A stretch of DNA of 64,000 nucleotides, from NCBI RefSeq assembly GCF_900188005.1, contig NZ_FZNR01000002.1, forward strand, positions 806,001 to 870,000. Reading direction: 5' to 3'. The position numbers were made by a program, and so were the translations under genes. Source of the stretch: Actinoplanes regularis (GTDB lineage Bacteria > Actinomycetota > Actinomycetes > Mycobacteriales > Micromonosporaceae). Positions 24,206 through 32,627 of the stretch are shown piece after piece (positions within the stretch are counted from its first letter, which is position 1; every line of letters begins with the position of its first letter). The notes beneath the pieces were generated by a model that was not told the DNA's origin, did no database searches, and worked only from the letters and a program-made list of their open reading frames with translations.

Positions 24206-25351
24206 ATGACGCAGGAGTCACCCGGCACCCGAGTGTCCACCCTGGAGCTCTTCTTCGACCTGGTCTTCGTCTTCACGGTGACCCAGCTCGCCGACTCGCT
24301 CGCGCATCACCTGACGCCGGGCGGCCTGCTCAACGTCGTGCTGGTGCTGATCGTGGTCTGGTGGATGTATTCGGGGTATGCCTGGCTCACCAACGCCGTC
24401 GCCCCGGACACTCCCGGCCGGCGCACGCTGCTGCTGGCCGGGATGGCCGGGTTCCTGGTGATGGCGCTGGCCATCCCGGACGCCTTCGGTGCGTACGGTT
24501 GGGTGTTCGGCGCCGGCTACCTGGTCGTCAACATCGCCCACTCGGTGCTGTTCCTGCAGCCCGGCCCGGCGGCGATCGGCATGATGCGCACGCTCGGCCC
24601 GCTCAACCTGCTGGCCGCGCTGCTGGTCCTGGCCGGCGGCCTGCTGCCCGAGCCGTGGCGCCACCTGTGCTGGCTGGCCGCCCCGGTGGTGCAGGTGGCG
24701 GCGGGCTATCTGCACCCGATGGAGATGCACCGGATCTCCGCCGGCCACTTCGTCGAGCGGCACAGCCTCGTCATGATCATCGCAATCGGCGAGTCGATCC
24801 TGGCGATCGGCGTCGGCGTCACCGGCATGAAGCTGACCGGCGGCGTGATCCTCGCGGCGGTGCTCGGCCTCTGCGTCGCCTACTACCTGTGGTGGGCCTA
24901 CTTCGCCGACGGCGACCGCCGCTCCGAGCACGTGCTGGCACGGATGGAGGCGCCGGCGTTGCGCGCCCGGCTGGCCCTGAACGCCTGGGGTTACGCGCAC
25001 ATCCCGATGCTGCTCGGCATCGTCGTGACCGCGGTCGGCATCAAGAAGACGCTGGGCCACGCCTTCGACGACCTGCACTGGGGCGAGGCGCTGACCCTCG
25101 GCGGCGGCGTCGCGATCTATCTCCTCGGTCACGCCGTCTTCCTGCGCCTGCTCCACCTGCCCGGCGCGACCTACCGGGTCATCATCGCGGCCCTGTGCCT
25201 CGCCACCGCCCCACTCGGCCACCTCCTGGCAATCGCACAGCTGGCGGCCGTCGCCATCATCCTGGCCGCGGGCGCCATCGCCGAGGACATTCCCCGGGTC
25301 CGCCGCTCCGGCCTCGCCGCCGCCATCGGCGACTTCGGCCGAAATTCCTAA
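24206..25351 (+). CDS. Low-temperature-requirement A family membrane protein
   Basis: The ATG at 24206 (MTQESPGTRVSTLELFFDLVFVF) gives a 381-residue protein with about ten transmembrane helices. VSTLELFFDLVFVFTVTQLA is the hallmark N-terminal motif of the LtrA family, and a VERHSLVMIIAIGESILAIG segment also fits it. The family was named for a Listeria cold-growth mutant; its biochemical role is unclear. The gene ends exactly where one copy of an ~80-bp dispersed repeat begins (25351). An upstream in-frame start at 24146 would add a non-conserved leader and was rejected. Confidence 0.9.
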   Translation: MTQESPGTRVSTLELFFDLVFVFTVTQLADSLAHHLTPGGLLNVVLVLIVVWWMYSGYAWLTNAVAPDTPGRRTLLLAGMAGFLVMALAIPDAFGAYGWVFGAGYLVVNIAHSVLFLQPGPAAIGMMRTLGPLNLLAALLVLAGGLLPEPWRHLCWLAAPVVQVAAGYLHPMEMHRISAGHFVERHSLVMIIAIGESILAIGVGVTGMKLTGGVILAAVLGLCVAYYLWWAYFADGDRRSEHVLARMEAPALRARLALNAWGYAHIPMLLGIVVTAVGIKKTLGHAFDDLHWGEALTLGGGVAIYLLGHAVFLRLLHLPGATYRVIIAALCLATAPLGHLLAIAQLAAVAIILAAGAIAEDIPRVRRSGLAAAIGDFGRNS

Positions 25352-25431
25352 AAATCAAACCCGTCCTTCGATACGACCGATGGAGCCCCGCCACCAGGCC
25401 ACAGGCCAAGCCCCGTGCCGGTCCCACGCGA
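25351..25431 (-). repeat. Dispersed ~80-bp intergenic repeat, copy 1
   Basis: Read on the minus strand from 25431, the sequence starts TCGCGTGGGACCGGCACGGG. It continues through GCGGGGCTCCATCGGTCGTA and ends GTTTGATTTT at the ltrA stop. It aligns over its whole length with 25912-25991 (plus strand) and, over about 74 bp, with 38891-38964 (plus strand). See findings. Confidence 0.8.
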
Positions 25432-25551
25432 CGCCCACCCCACCCCGGCCCCCAAACGCGCCACCAGGCCCAGCAACGTTCGCCGCCGGGCTGATCCCCG
25501 CGCCGCGGCGAACAGGCAGGCCGTATCCAGCGCAGACCGGTGCGATCTTCG

Positions 25552-25779
25552 TCAGCGGTGACGCGGCCGGTTGCAAGGGGCTCCTCCGGCCAGCAAGGCC
25601 GCCTGGTTCTCCTCCTTGGAGAACCGGATCCAGGCCAGGCCCAGGGCGAGGAATACCCCGAGAGCGATCATGAGCACCTGCTCAGGGCTGCTCGCCTTGC
25701 CGCTCGCGATGAGGATTCCGGCGATGGCCGTTCCGATGACTGCTAGGCCGCGTGCTGACGGCCGGGTGCGTCGGGTCAT
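25552..25779 (-). CDS. Small two-helix membrane protein
   Basis: The 75-residue product has a basic N-terminus (MTRRTRPSARG) and two hydrophobic helices (about residues 12-27 and 36-50, separated by SGKASSPEQ). Its tail is hydrophilic and contains one Cys. AGGAAG lies upstream of the ATG at 25779. No family is recognised. The gene sits between two inverted copies of the ~80-bp dispersed repeat (25351-25431 and 25912-25991), a layout that could reflect insertion as a unit or independent repeat insertions. About 200 bp on each side hold nothing else that I can identify. Confidence 0.55.
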   Translation of the reverse strand: MTRRTRPSARGLAVIGTAIAGILIASGKASSPEQVLMIALGVFLALGLAWIRFSKEENQAALLAGGAPCNRPRHR

Positions 25780-25911
25780 CGCTTCCTCCTGGTCCTACTC
25801 GCCGCCGTCGGGGGCCTCGACCAGCCAAGCCCGACCGACTGGCGGGCAGGGTGGTATTCCGGGCGACGGAAGCGCCGTCGGATCAGGCGTGTGGGACGTC
25901 CGGGCCCGGCA

Positions 25912-25991
25912 TCGCGTGGGACAGGAACGGGACTTGGCTCTGGCCTGGAAGCGGGGCTCCGTCGGTCGTACCGGAGCCCGGTTTTGATCTT
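25912..25991 (+). repeat. Dispersed ~80-bp intergenic repeat, copy 2
   Basis: The plus strand begins TCGCGTGGGACAGGAACGGG, contains GCGGGGCTCCGTCGGTCGTA and ends TTTTGATCTT. It is inverted relative to copy 1. Within it GGTCGTACCG is followed exactly 8 bp later by TTTTGATCTT, the same spacing as in copies 1 and 3. Confidence 0.8.
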
Positions 25992-26006
25992 GGTTTCGGG
26001 TTTGGG

Positions 26007-26438
26007 TCAGGCGATGCAGGCGCAGACGATCAGGGCGGCGCCGAAGTGGGAGGCGGCGCTGACCACGGCGCCGCCGTGGAAATCGTCGGTGCAGATGACC
26101 TCGCCGAGCTTGCCCGGCGTCATCCAGTCCAGGACCAGGAAGGCCAGGCCCATGATCGCGATGCCGACCAGGCCGAAGAGCAGCGTCGAGGCCAGCCCCT
26201 GCCCGAACGAGTCATAGGTCGTGAAGATGGCGGTGAAGACGATCGCCGCGATACCGAGCTGGTTCGCGGCCAGCAGCAGCGACGCGTTCGGATTGCGCTC
26301 GACCCAGATCAGATCCCGCAGCTTGCCCGGCGTGAGCAGGTCGATCAGCACATATCCGACGGCCATCAAGCCGATGCCGATCAGACCGAAGACGATGCTC
26401 CGCCCGGCACCCTCAAGCAGATCCTGCAGCACGGCCAC
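26007..26438 (-). CDS. DUF350 family membrane protein
   Basis: This 143-residue protein has four transmembrane helices arranged as two similar halves. Each half ends in a conserved (D/W)xxTPGKL motif: YVLIDLLTPGKLRDLI and FLVLDWMTPGKLGEVI. This internal duplication is the DUF350 signature. The function is unknown; DUF350 proteins often neighbour envelope-stress and polyamine-synthase-like genes in other genomes. Here it is divergent from an ECF sigma factor gene, with 112 bp between starts, so it may be a target of that sigma factor. Confidence 0.85.
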   Translation of the reverse strand: MAVLQDLLEGAGRSIVFGLIGIGLMAVGYVLIDLLTPGKLRDLIWVERNPNASLLLAANQLGIAAIVFTAIFTTYDSFGQGLASTLLFGLVGIAIMGLAFLVLDWMTPGKLGEVICTDDFHGGAVVSAASHFGAALIVCACIA

Positions 26439-26550
26439 TCCCCTTGTCGCATGACGTCAGATGAGACCGTACCCCCTGTGACAAAACTTCGGGACCTGGC
26501 GCTGTAGCAATTGGGCCCGGCTGTCCGCCTGGCCGGACGGAGGTCGACTG

Positions 26551-27237
26551 ATGGTGGCACCGGAGGACCTCGACGCCGTGCTGCGTGACGCGCGGGGCGG
26601 CGACGAGGACGCGTTCCGGCGGCTCTATCGCCTGCAACAGCCCGCGCTGCTGCGCTACCTGCGGGTACTGGTCGGCGACGACGCCGAGGACGTCGCCTCG
26701 GAGTCCTGGCTACAGATCGCCCGTGACCTGCACCGTTTCTCCGGGACCTGGGACGGCTTCCGCGGCTGGACGGCGACGATCGCCCGGCACCGAGCAATGG
26801 ACCTGCTGCGCGCGCAACGCCACCGCGTGCCGGCCGCCGGCTCGGGCGAGCAGCTCGCGGAGCTCCACGCCGACGACGACACCGCGGACCGGGCGATCGA
26901 GCTGGTCTCCACGGACGCCGCGATCGCCCTGATCACCACCCTGCCCCGGGACCTGGCCGAGGCGGTGATGCTGCGCGTGGTCGTCGGGCTGGACGCCAAG
27001 GCGACCGGCTCGATCCTCGGCAAGCGGGCCGGCGCGGTCCGCACCGCCGCCTACCGGGGCCTGAGACAGCTGGCGCAGCGGCTCGCCGAGCCGAACCCGA
27101 AGCTGACCCCGAACCCGAGCCCGGACCCGAAGCCGGAGCCACCCCCGAAGCCGAGGTCGGGGCCGGAGCCGAGGTCGGGGCCGGTTCGTGGCCAGGTGAC
27201 ACAGATCCGGGCTGCGGCGCTGAAGGAGATGAGATGA
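26551..27237 (+). CDS. ECF-type RNA polymerase sigma factor
   Basis: This 228-residue protein begins at ATG 26551 behind CGGAGG. Region 2 is visible (AFRRLYRLQQPALLRYLRVL ... DVASESWLQIARDLHRF ... WTATIARHRAMDLLRAQ). Region 4 follows (LPRDLAEAVMLRVVVGLDAK ... AGAVRTAAYRGLRQLAQRL). After about residue 185 comes an unusual ~40-residue extension made of Pro, Lys, Glu and Arg repeats (PNPKLTPNPSPDPKPEPPP), not part of a typical ECF factor. The stop overlaps the next start (ATGA, 27234-27237), the usual arrangement with a membrane anti-sigma partner. Confidence 0.9.
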   Translation: MVAPEDLDAVLRDARGGDEDAFRRLYRLQQPALLRYLRVLVGDDAEDVASESWLQIARDLHRFSGTWDGFRGWTATIARHRAMDLLRAQRHRVPAAGSGEQLAELHADDDTADRAIELVSTDAAIALITTLPRDLAEAVMLRVVVGLDAKATGSILGKRAGAVRTAAYRGLRQLAQRLAEPNPKLTPNPSPDPKPEPPPKPRSGPEPRSGPVRGQVTQIRAAALKEMR

Positions 27238-27917
27238 GCAGCCAGGAGGGATGGAGTCCGATGGACCGAAAGACCGCGGAGAATCTGTTGCGCGGCGACC
27301 GGGCCACGATCGGGCATCCCCTCGCCGAACTGCTGGCCACGGCGAAGGCGCCCGCCACGGCCGACGAATTGTCGGGTGAGGCCGCCGCGATGGCCGCCTT
27401 CCGGGCCGCCGCCCACTCCTCCGGCCCGGTGACCCCACCGAAACGCTCCATTTTGGCGAAGCTGCTGACCCTGAAGGTCGCCGCGGCCGCCTTCGCCACC
27501 ACCGCGGCGGTCGGTGGCGTCGCCCTCGCGGCGAACACCGGCGCCCTGCCCGACCCGATCAGCGTGGCCGGCCCGTCGTACTCGGCCAGCCACCCGCCGA
27601 AACCCTCGCCCTCCGTACGGCCGAAACCCTCCGGTTCGACACCGGCCCTCGCGCGCGAGGTGGACGACCTCTGCCGCGAGTTCAGCGGCAAGGACCCCGA
27701 TCATCGGGTGAAGGCCCTGGACGACCGGCACTTCGACGAGCTGGTCCAGCGGGCCGGCAGGAAGGACCGGACCCGCGTCGAACGGTTCTGCGGCCTGCAC
27801 AGGCCGGACCCCAGCACCCGCCCGAGGTACCGGCCCGAGCCCAACGGTCTTCCGAAGACACCGCAGGATCAGGAACAACAGCCGCAGGAGCAGCGACAAC
27901 GGCAGTGGCACGGATGA
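27234..27917 (+). CDS. Probable membrane partner (anti-sigma-like) of the ECF factor
   Basis: This 227-residue protein is translationally coupled to the sigma gene by a 4-bp overlap. It has a ~80-residue cytosolic N-terminus, one transmembrane helix (about residues 79-98, KVAAAAFATTAAVGGVALAA), and a Pro-rich plus charged extracytoplasmic part with two Cys. This topology matches single-pass anti-sigma factors, but no ZAS HxxxCxxC motif is visible, so binding to the sigma factor is inferred from coupling and topology only. The C-terminus is Gln-rich (EQQPQEQRQRQWHG). Confidence 0.65.
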   Translation: MSSQEGWSPMDRKTAENLLRGDRATIGHPLAELLATAKAPATADELSGEAAAMAAFRAAAHSSGPVTPPKRSILAKLLTLKVAAAAFATTAAVGGVALAANTGALPDPISVAGPSYSASHPPKPSPSVRPKPSGSTPALAREVDDLCREFSGKDPDHRVKALDDRHFDELVQRAGRKDRTRVERFCGLHRPDPSTRPRYRPEPNGLPKTPQDQEQQPQEQRQRQWHG

Positions 27918-28030
27918 GAGGAGCCGGCATCCGGCGGGCCGGGGTCTGGGAGCGTCCAGTCCTCCGGGTGCCTTCAAAGGTCAGTCGCTCTGGGGACGCC
28001 CCCTCCCCAGCGCGGGGCGACTGAACCAGT

Positions 28031-28069
28031 CAGGCGGCGGCGACCCCCCGGGGCCGTCGCCGCCTGGCG
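28031..28069. terminator. GC hairpin between anti-sigma-like gene and glnA2
   Basis: GGCGGCGAC (28036-28044) pairs with GTCGCCGCC (28056-28064) around an 11-base GC-rich loop. It lies between two convergent stops (27917 and 28079) and could terminate either transcript. There is no T-run. Confidence 0.5.
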
Positions 28070-28078
28070 TTCAAGAAA

Positions 28079-29431
28079 TCAGAGCGCGCCCAGGTACCGC
28101 TGGCGCTCGTACGGCGTGACCTCGCGCCGGAACTGCTCCCACTCGGCCCGCTTGTTCCGGAGGAAGAAGTCGAAGACGTGCTCCCCGAGCACCTCGGCGA
28201 CGAGCTCCGAGCCGGCCATCACGTCGATCGCCTCGGACAGGTTCTCCGGCAGCGCCTCGTAGCCCGCGGCCTTGCGTTCGGCCGGGGAGAGCGACCAGAC
28301 GTCGTCCTCGGCGCCCGCCGGCAGCTCGTAGCCCTCCTCGATGCCCTTCAGGCCGGCGCCGAGCATGACCGCGAACGCGAGGTAGGGGTTGGCGGCCGAG
28401 TCGATCGACCGGACCTCCACCCGCGCCGAGTTCGGCTTGCCGAACGCCGGGACCCGGACCAGGGCGGACCGGTTCAGGTGGCCCCAGCTGACGAACGCCG
28501 GCGACTCGGTGATCCGGTCCGGCAGCTGCATCGGGAAGAGCCGCTTGTACGAGTTGACCCACTGGTTGGTGACCGCCGTGTACTCCCGGGCGTGCACCAG
28601 CAGACCGGCGATGAACGCGCGGGCCGTCTTGGACAGCTTCTGCGGGTCCTCACTGTCGTAGAACGCGTTGCGCTCGCCCTCGAACAGCGACAGGTGGGTG
28701 TGCATGCCGGAGCCCGGCTGGTCGGTGTACGGCTTCGGCATGAAGGTGGCCTTGACGCCCTGGGAGAGCGCCACCTCCTTGACCACGTGCCGGAACGTCA
28801 TGATGTTGTCGGCCGTGGTCAGCGCGTCCGCGTACCGCAGGTCTATCTCCTGCTGGCCGGGGGCGACCTCGTGGTGGCTGAACTCGACCGAGATGCCGAT
28901 CCGCTCCAGGGCCAGCACGGCCTGCCGGCGGAAGTCCCGGGCCACCGCGTGCGTGGTGTGGTCGAAGTAGCCGCCGGTGTCGACCGGCTTCGGCACCGAG
29001 CCGTCGTTCGCCTCGTCCTGGATCAGGAAGAACTCGACCTCGGGGTGGGTGTAGAAGGTGAAGCCCTTCTCGGCGGCCCGGGCCAGGGCCCGGCGCAGCA
29101 CGTGGCGCGGGTCGGCCCAGGCGGGGCTGCCGTCGGGCAGCAGGATGTCGCAGAACATCCGGGCGCTCTCGCCGCTGCCGCCGCCCTCGAACGGGAAGAC
29201 CTGGAAGGTGGTCGGGTCCGGCATGGCGACCATGTCGGACTCGTAGACCCGGGCGAATCCCTCGATCGCCGAGCCGTCGATGCCGATGCCTTCTTCGAAG
29301 GCGGACTCCAGCTCGGCCGGAGCTACCGACACGCTTTTCAGCGTGCCGAGCACATCGGTGAACCAGAGACGGACAAAACGGATGTCGCGCTCCTCGAGCG
29401 TACGAAGCACGAACTCCTGCTGTCGGTCCAC
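28079..29431 (-). CDS. glnA2: Second type I glutamine synthetase-like enzyme
   Basis: This 450-residue GS-fold protein starts at GTG 29431, giving MDRQQEFVLRTLEERDIRFV, the N-terminus I recall for mycobacterial GlnA2; 24 bp of upstream in-frame sequence is less plausible. GS motifs are present (DGSAIEGFARV, ATFMPKPYTDQPGSGMHTH, NRSALVRVP). The [10 protein letters not shown] adenylylation segment of GlnA1 is replaced (ELPAGAEDDVWSLSPAERK), so it is probably not controlled by GlnE. Related proteins include genuine GS and gamma-glutamylpolyamine synthetases; which one this is cannot be decided here. It is divergent from nadE, with a 113-bp gap between starts. Confidence 0.9.
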   Translation of the reverse strand: MDRQQEFVLRTLEERDIRFVRLWFTDVLGTLKSVSVAPAELESAFEEGIGIDGSAIEGFARVYESDMVAMPDPTTFQVFPFEGGGSGESARMFCDILLPDGSPAWADPRHVLRRALARAAEKGFTFYTHPEVEFFLIQDEANDGSVPKPVDTGGYFDHTTHAVARDFRRQAVLALERIGISVEFSHHEVAPGQQEIDLRYADALTTADNIMTFRHVVKEVALSQGVKATFMPKPYTDQPGSGMHTHLSLFEGERNAFYDSEDPQKLSKTARAFIAGLLVHAREYTAVTNQWVNSYKRLFPMQLPDRITESPAFVSWGHLNRSALVRVPAFGKPNSARVEVRSIDSAANPYLAFAVMLGAGLKGIEEGYELPAGAEDDVWSLSPAERKAAGYEALPENLSEAIDVMAGSELVAEVLGEHVFDFFLRNKRAEWEQFRREVTPYERQRYLGAL

Positions 29432-29544
29432 TTCCACCCCTCGTCCCGGTATCAATGCCTCAAGCCGAGACTACGCTGACCTTGGCCTGTGACGTCGGCC
29501 TGGGTCCGGAACCGAACCCTCGGCATTGGGGAACAATAAGGCGC

Positions 29545-31335
29545 ATGCCAACGCTGCGTATCGCCCTCGCTCAGGTGAACTCGACGGTCGGCGACATTCC
29601 CGGAAATACGGCCGCGATCCGCCGCTGGTCGAAGCGGGCCGCGGAAGCCGGGGCGCACCTGGTCGCCTTCCCCGAGATGATGCTGACCGGATATCCGATC
29701 GAGGATCTGGTCTTCCGCAATTCGTTCGTCGACGCCTCCCAGCACGCCCTGCGTCAGCTCGCCGCCGACCTGGCCGCCGACGGGCTGGGCGACCTGGCCG
29801 TGGTGGTGGGGTACGTGGACGCCGACGGGCCGGCCGCGATCAGCGCGGACGCGGCGCCCGGCATCGGCCGGCGGGACGCCTCCGCGTTGCTGCACGGCGG
29901 CGCGGTGGCCGCCACCTACTTCAAGCACCACCTGCCCAACTACGGCGTCTTCGACGAGAACCGGTACTTCGAGCCCGGCGACTCGCTGACCGTGGTGCGG
30001 CTGGGCGGCGTCGACATCGCGCTCACCGTCTGCGAGGACATCTGGCAGGCCGGTGGCCCGTTCACCGCGGCCCGGCGGGCCGGCGTCGGCCTGGCGGTCA
30101 ACATCAACGCCTCGCCGTACGAGCTGAACAAGGACGACGTACGACTTCCGCTGGTTCAGCGCCGTGCCGTCGAGGCGGGCGCCGCGGTCGCCTTCGTGAA
30201 CATGGTCGGCGGCCAGGACGAGCTGGTCTTCGACGGCGACTCGATGATCGTCGGCGCGGACGGGGAGTTGCTGGCGCGGACCCCGCAGTTCAGCGAGGAG
30301 CTGCTCGTACACGACCTGGATCTGCCGCTCGCCGACGCGACACCGAACCCGGAGGGCTCGACCGACGCGGCGAAGCCCCGGGTCGAGCAGCACATCCCGG
30401 ACGACATGTCGATCGACCGGGTCACGATCCCCGGCGCTCTCGCACCGCTGAACGGCCGGATCACCGGCGAAATCGCCGACCGCACGTCCGACGCGGAGGA
30501 GATCTGGAACGCCCTCGTCCTCGGCCTGCGCGACTACGTCGACAAGAACGGCTTCCGCTCGGTCGTCCTCGGCCTCTCCGGCGGCATCGACTCCGCGGTC
30601 GTCGCCGCCATCGCCGTCGACGCGCTCGGCCCGGACCGTGTCGCCGGCGTCTCCATGCCCAGCGGCTACTCCTCCGAGCACTCCAAGGACGACGCCGCCG
30701 ACCTGGCCAAACGCACCGGCCTGAGCTACCGCGTGGAGCCGATCCAGCCGATGGTCGACGCCTTCCTGGCGAACATGGCGCTCTCCGGCGTCACCGTGGA
30801 GAACCTGCAGGCCCGGGTCCGCGGCGTGATTCTGATGGCGCTCTCCAACCAGGACGGGCACCTGGTGCTCACCACCGGTAACAAGAGTGAGCTCGCGGTC
30901 GGTTACTCCACGCTCTACGGTGACTCGGTCGGCGGGTTCAACCCGCTCAAGGACGTACCGAAGACCATGGTCTGGGAGCTCGCCCGCTGGCGGAACGCGC
31001 AGGGCGACGCCCCCATCCCGGAGAACTCGATCACCAAGGAACCCAGCGCCGAGCTGCGCCCGGACCAGAGGGACTCCGACTCGCTGCCCGACTACTCGGT
31101 GCTTGATCCGATCATCAAGGGGTATGTGGACCACGACCTGGGCCGTGCCGAGCTGATCGCGGCCGGCAACGATCCGGCCCTGGTCGACCGGGTGCTGCGG
31201 ATGGTCGACCTGGCCGAGTACAAACGCCGCCAGTCGGCCCCCGGCACCAAGATCTCCGGCAAGGCGTTCGGCCGCGACCGCCGCCTGCCGATCACCAGCA
31301 GGTTCCGTGAAGGCGGAGCGATCAGTCCGAGTTAA
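29545..31335 (+). CDS. nadE: Glutamine-dependent NAD+ synthetase
   Basis: This 596-residue fusion joins a nitrilase-type glutaminase to an NAD synthetase domain. The glutaminase triad is visible as Glu44 (FPEMMLTGYP), Lys127 (YFKHHLPNYG) and Cys163 (LTVCEDIW). The synthetase PP-loop is SGGIDSAVV at about residue 345. It amidates nicotinic acid adenine dinucleotide to NAD+ using glutamine. The ATG at 29545 yields MPTLRIALAQVNSTVGDIP, typical for the family. Its neighbour glnA2 provides a glutamine theme. It is followed 116 bp later by panB on the same strand. Confidence 0.97.
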   Translation: MPTLRIALAQVNSTVGDIPGNTAAIRRWSKRAAEAGAHLVAFPEMMLTGYPIEDLVFRNSFVDASQHALRQLAADLAADGLGDLAVVVGYVDADGPAAISADAAPGIGRRDASALLHGGAVAATYFKHHLPNYGVFDENRYFEPGDSLTVVRLGGVDIALTVCEDIWQAGGPFTAARRAGVGLAVNINASPYELNKDDVRLPLVQRRAVEAGAAVAFVNMVGGQDELVFDGDSMIVGADGELLARTPQFSEELLVHDLDLPLADATPNPEGSTDAAKPRVEQHIPDDMSIDRVTIPGALAPLNGRITGEIADRTSDAEEIWNALVLGLRDYVDKNGFRSVVLGLSGGIDSAVVAAIAVDALGPDRVAGVSMPSGYSSEHSKDDAADLAKRTGLSYRVEPIQPMVDAFLANMALSGVTVENLQARVRGVILMALSNQDGHLVLTTGNKSELAVGYSTLYGDSVGGFNPLKDVPKTMVWELARWRNAQGDAPIPENSITKEPSAELRPDQRDSDSLPDYSVLDPIIKGYVDHDLGRAELIAAGNDPALVDRVLRMVDLAEYKRRQSAPGTKISGKAFGRDRRLPITSRFREGGAISPS

Positions 31336-31451
31336 GGCGGCAGCCGGGGTGTGACAACCTCCACTGAAGCCTGACCGAGGCCGGGTCCCCGGTGCGACGA
31401 TGTGCGCACCCGGGGACCGCATCCGAGCGGCCTCGAGGGAGGAGTTTCGAA

Positions 31452-32282
31452 ATGTCGGAAATCCCGACCCTGTACGGGGGGCCGGCGACGCGCCGCGTCC
31501 GCACCCGCGATCTGCTCAACGCCAAGGTCCGCGGTGACCGCTGGCCGATGCTGACGTCCTACGACCAGTACACGGCATCGATCTTCGACCAGTCCGGCGT
31601 ACCCGTCCTGCTCGTCGGCGACTCGGCCGCCAACAACGTGTACGGCTACGAGACCACCGTCCAGGTCACCATCGACGAGATGTTGCCGCTGGTCAAGGCC
31701 GTGGTCCGGGCCACGAAGCACTCGCTGATCGTCGGCGACCTGCCGTTCGGCAGCTACGAGGAGGGCCCCACCCAGGCGCTGCGCACCGCTGTCCGCTTCA
31801 TGAAGGAGGGCGGCTGCCACGCGGTCAAGCTGGAGGGCGGCCGCCGGATGGCCCCGCAGATCGAGGCGATCACCGGCGCCGGCATTCCGGTGATGGCGCA
31901 CATCGGCTTCACCCCGCAGCGCGAGCACGCCATCGGCGGCTACCGCGTCCAGGGCCGGGAGAACGAGGGCGCCGAGGTGATCTCGGACGCTCGCGCGGTC
32001 ACCGACGCGGGCGCGTTCGCGGTGGTCCTGGAGATGGTCCCGGGCGACGTCGCCAAGCAGATCACCAAGGAACTGCCGATCCCCACGGTCGGCATCGGGG
32101 CCGGTCCGGACACCGACGCCCAGGTCCTCGTCTGGCAGGACATGGCCGGCCTGCGTACCGGCAAGGCGCCGCGCTTCGTCAAGCGTTACGCCGACCTCGC
32201 GGGCGCCCTGACGGACGCCACGCGGCAGTTCGCGAACGAGGTCCGCAGCGGCGAGTTCCCGGCCGCTGAACACACCTTCTAA
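31452..32282 (+). CDS. panB: 3-methyl-2-oxobutanoate hydroxymethyltransferase
   Basis: This 276-residue TIM-barrel enzyme performs the first committed step of pantothenate synthesis, using methylene-tetrahydrofolate to hydroxymethylate alpha-ketoisovalerate. Motifs include LVGDSAANNVYGYE (metal/substrate Asp), VGDLPFGSYE, AVKLEGG, MAHIGFTPQ and the catalytic-Glu region VLEMVPGDVA. The ATG at 31452 has a strong GGGAGGAG ribosome site. The gene is followed directly (4 bp) by a 218-bp array of 36-bp repeats and then by a hairpin at 32523-32558. Confidence 0.97.
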   Translation: MSEIPTLYGGPATRRVRTRDLLNAKVRGDRWPMLTSYDQYTASIFDQSGVPVLLVGDSAANNVYGYETTVQVTIDEMLPLVKAVVRATKHSLIVGDLPFGSYEEGPTQALRTAVRFMKEGGCHAVKLEGGRRMAPQIEAITGAGIPVMAHIGFTPQREHAIGGYRVQGRENEGAEVISDARAVTDAGAFAVVLEMVPGDVAKQITKELPIPTVGIGAGPDTDAQVLVWQDMAGLRTGKAPRFVKRYADLAGALTDATRQFANEVRSGEFPAAEHTF

Positions 32283-32286
32283 ACCC

Positions 32287-32504
32287 TTTTCCCGATACGG
32301 CCGGAACCTTCCCGGTACGACCTTTTCCCGGTACGGCCGGAACCTTCCCGGTACGACCTGTTTCCGGAACGGTCCAAACCTTCCCGGTACGACCTGTTTC
32401 CGGAACGGCCCGGGGCCTTCGCGGTACGACCTGTTTCCGGAACGGCCCAGGGCCTTTCCGATACGACCAGTTTCCGGTACGCCCTGAAGCGTCCCGGCCG
32501 CACC
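32287..32504. repeat. Six tandem 36-37-bp repeats after panB
   Basis: Six units abut with no spacers: 32287-32322, 32323-32358, 32359-32394, 32395-32431, 32432-32468 and 32469-32504. Each has a 22-23-nt half (for example TGTTTCCGGAACGGCCC...) and a 14-nt half (TTCCCGGTACGACC, identical in the first three units). The two halves are themselves related, so the element looks like a duplicated ~18-nt core. No coding potential is convincing. This array, plus the hairpin beyond it, fills most of the 345-bp gap between panB and the histone-like gene. Confidence 0.85.
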
Positions 32505-32522
32505 ACGCGGGCCTGCACACAG

Positions 32523-32558
32523 CGAACGGGCCGCGCCATTCTCAGCGCGGCCCGTTCG
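32523..32558. terminator. Perfect 14-bp hairpin between panB and the H1-like gene
   Basis: CGAACGGGCCGCGC pairs perfectly with GCGCGGCCCGTTCG around an 8-base loop. It lies between convergent genes and can serve both; it is 69 bp beyond the stop of the histone-like gene. Confidence 0.7.
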
Positions 32559-32627
32559 TGCTCACGGGTGGATGGTCCGTGGGCTGGGCGTCTTCTGGGC
32601 GATCGAGCTCGTGCGCGACTCCGCCGG

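Noticed and set aside
32287..32504. CRISPR array
   Set aside because: The repeats are contiguous with no unique spacers, and no cas genes are in the window.
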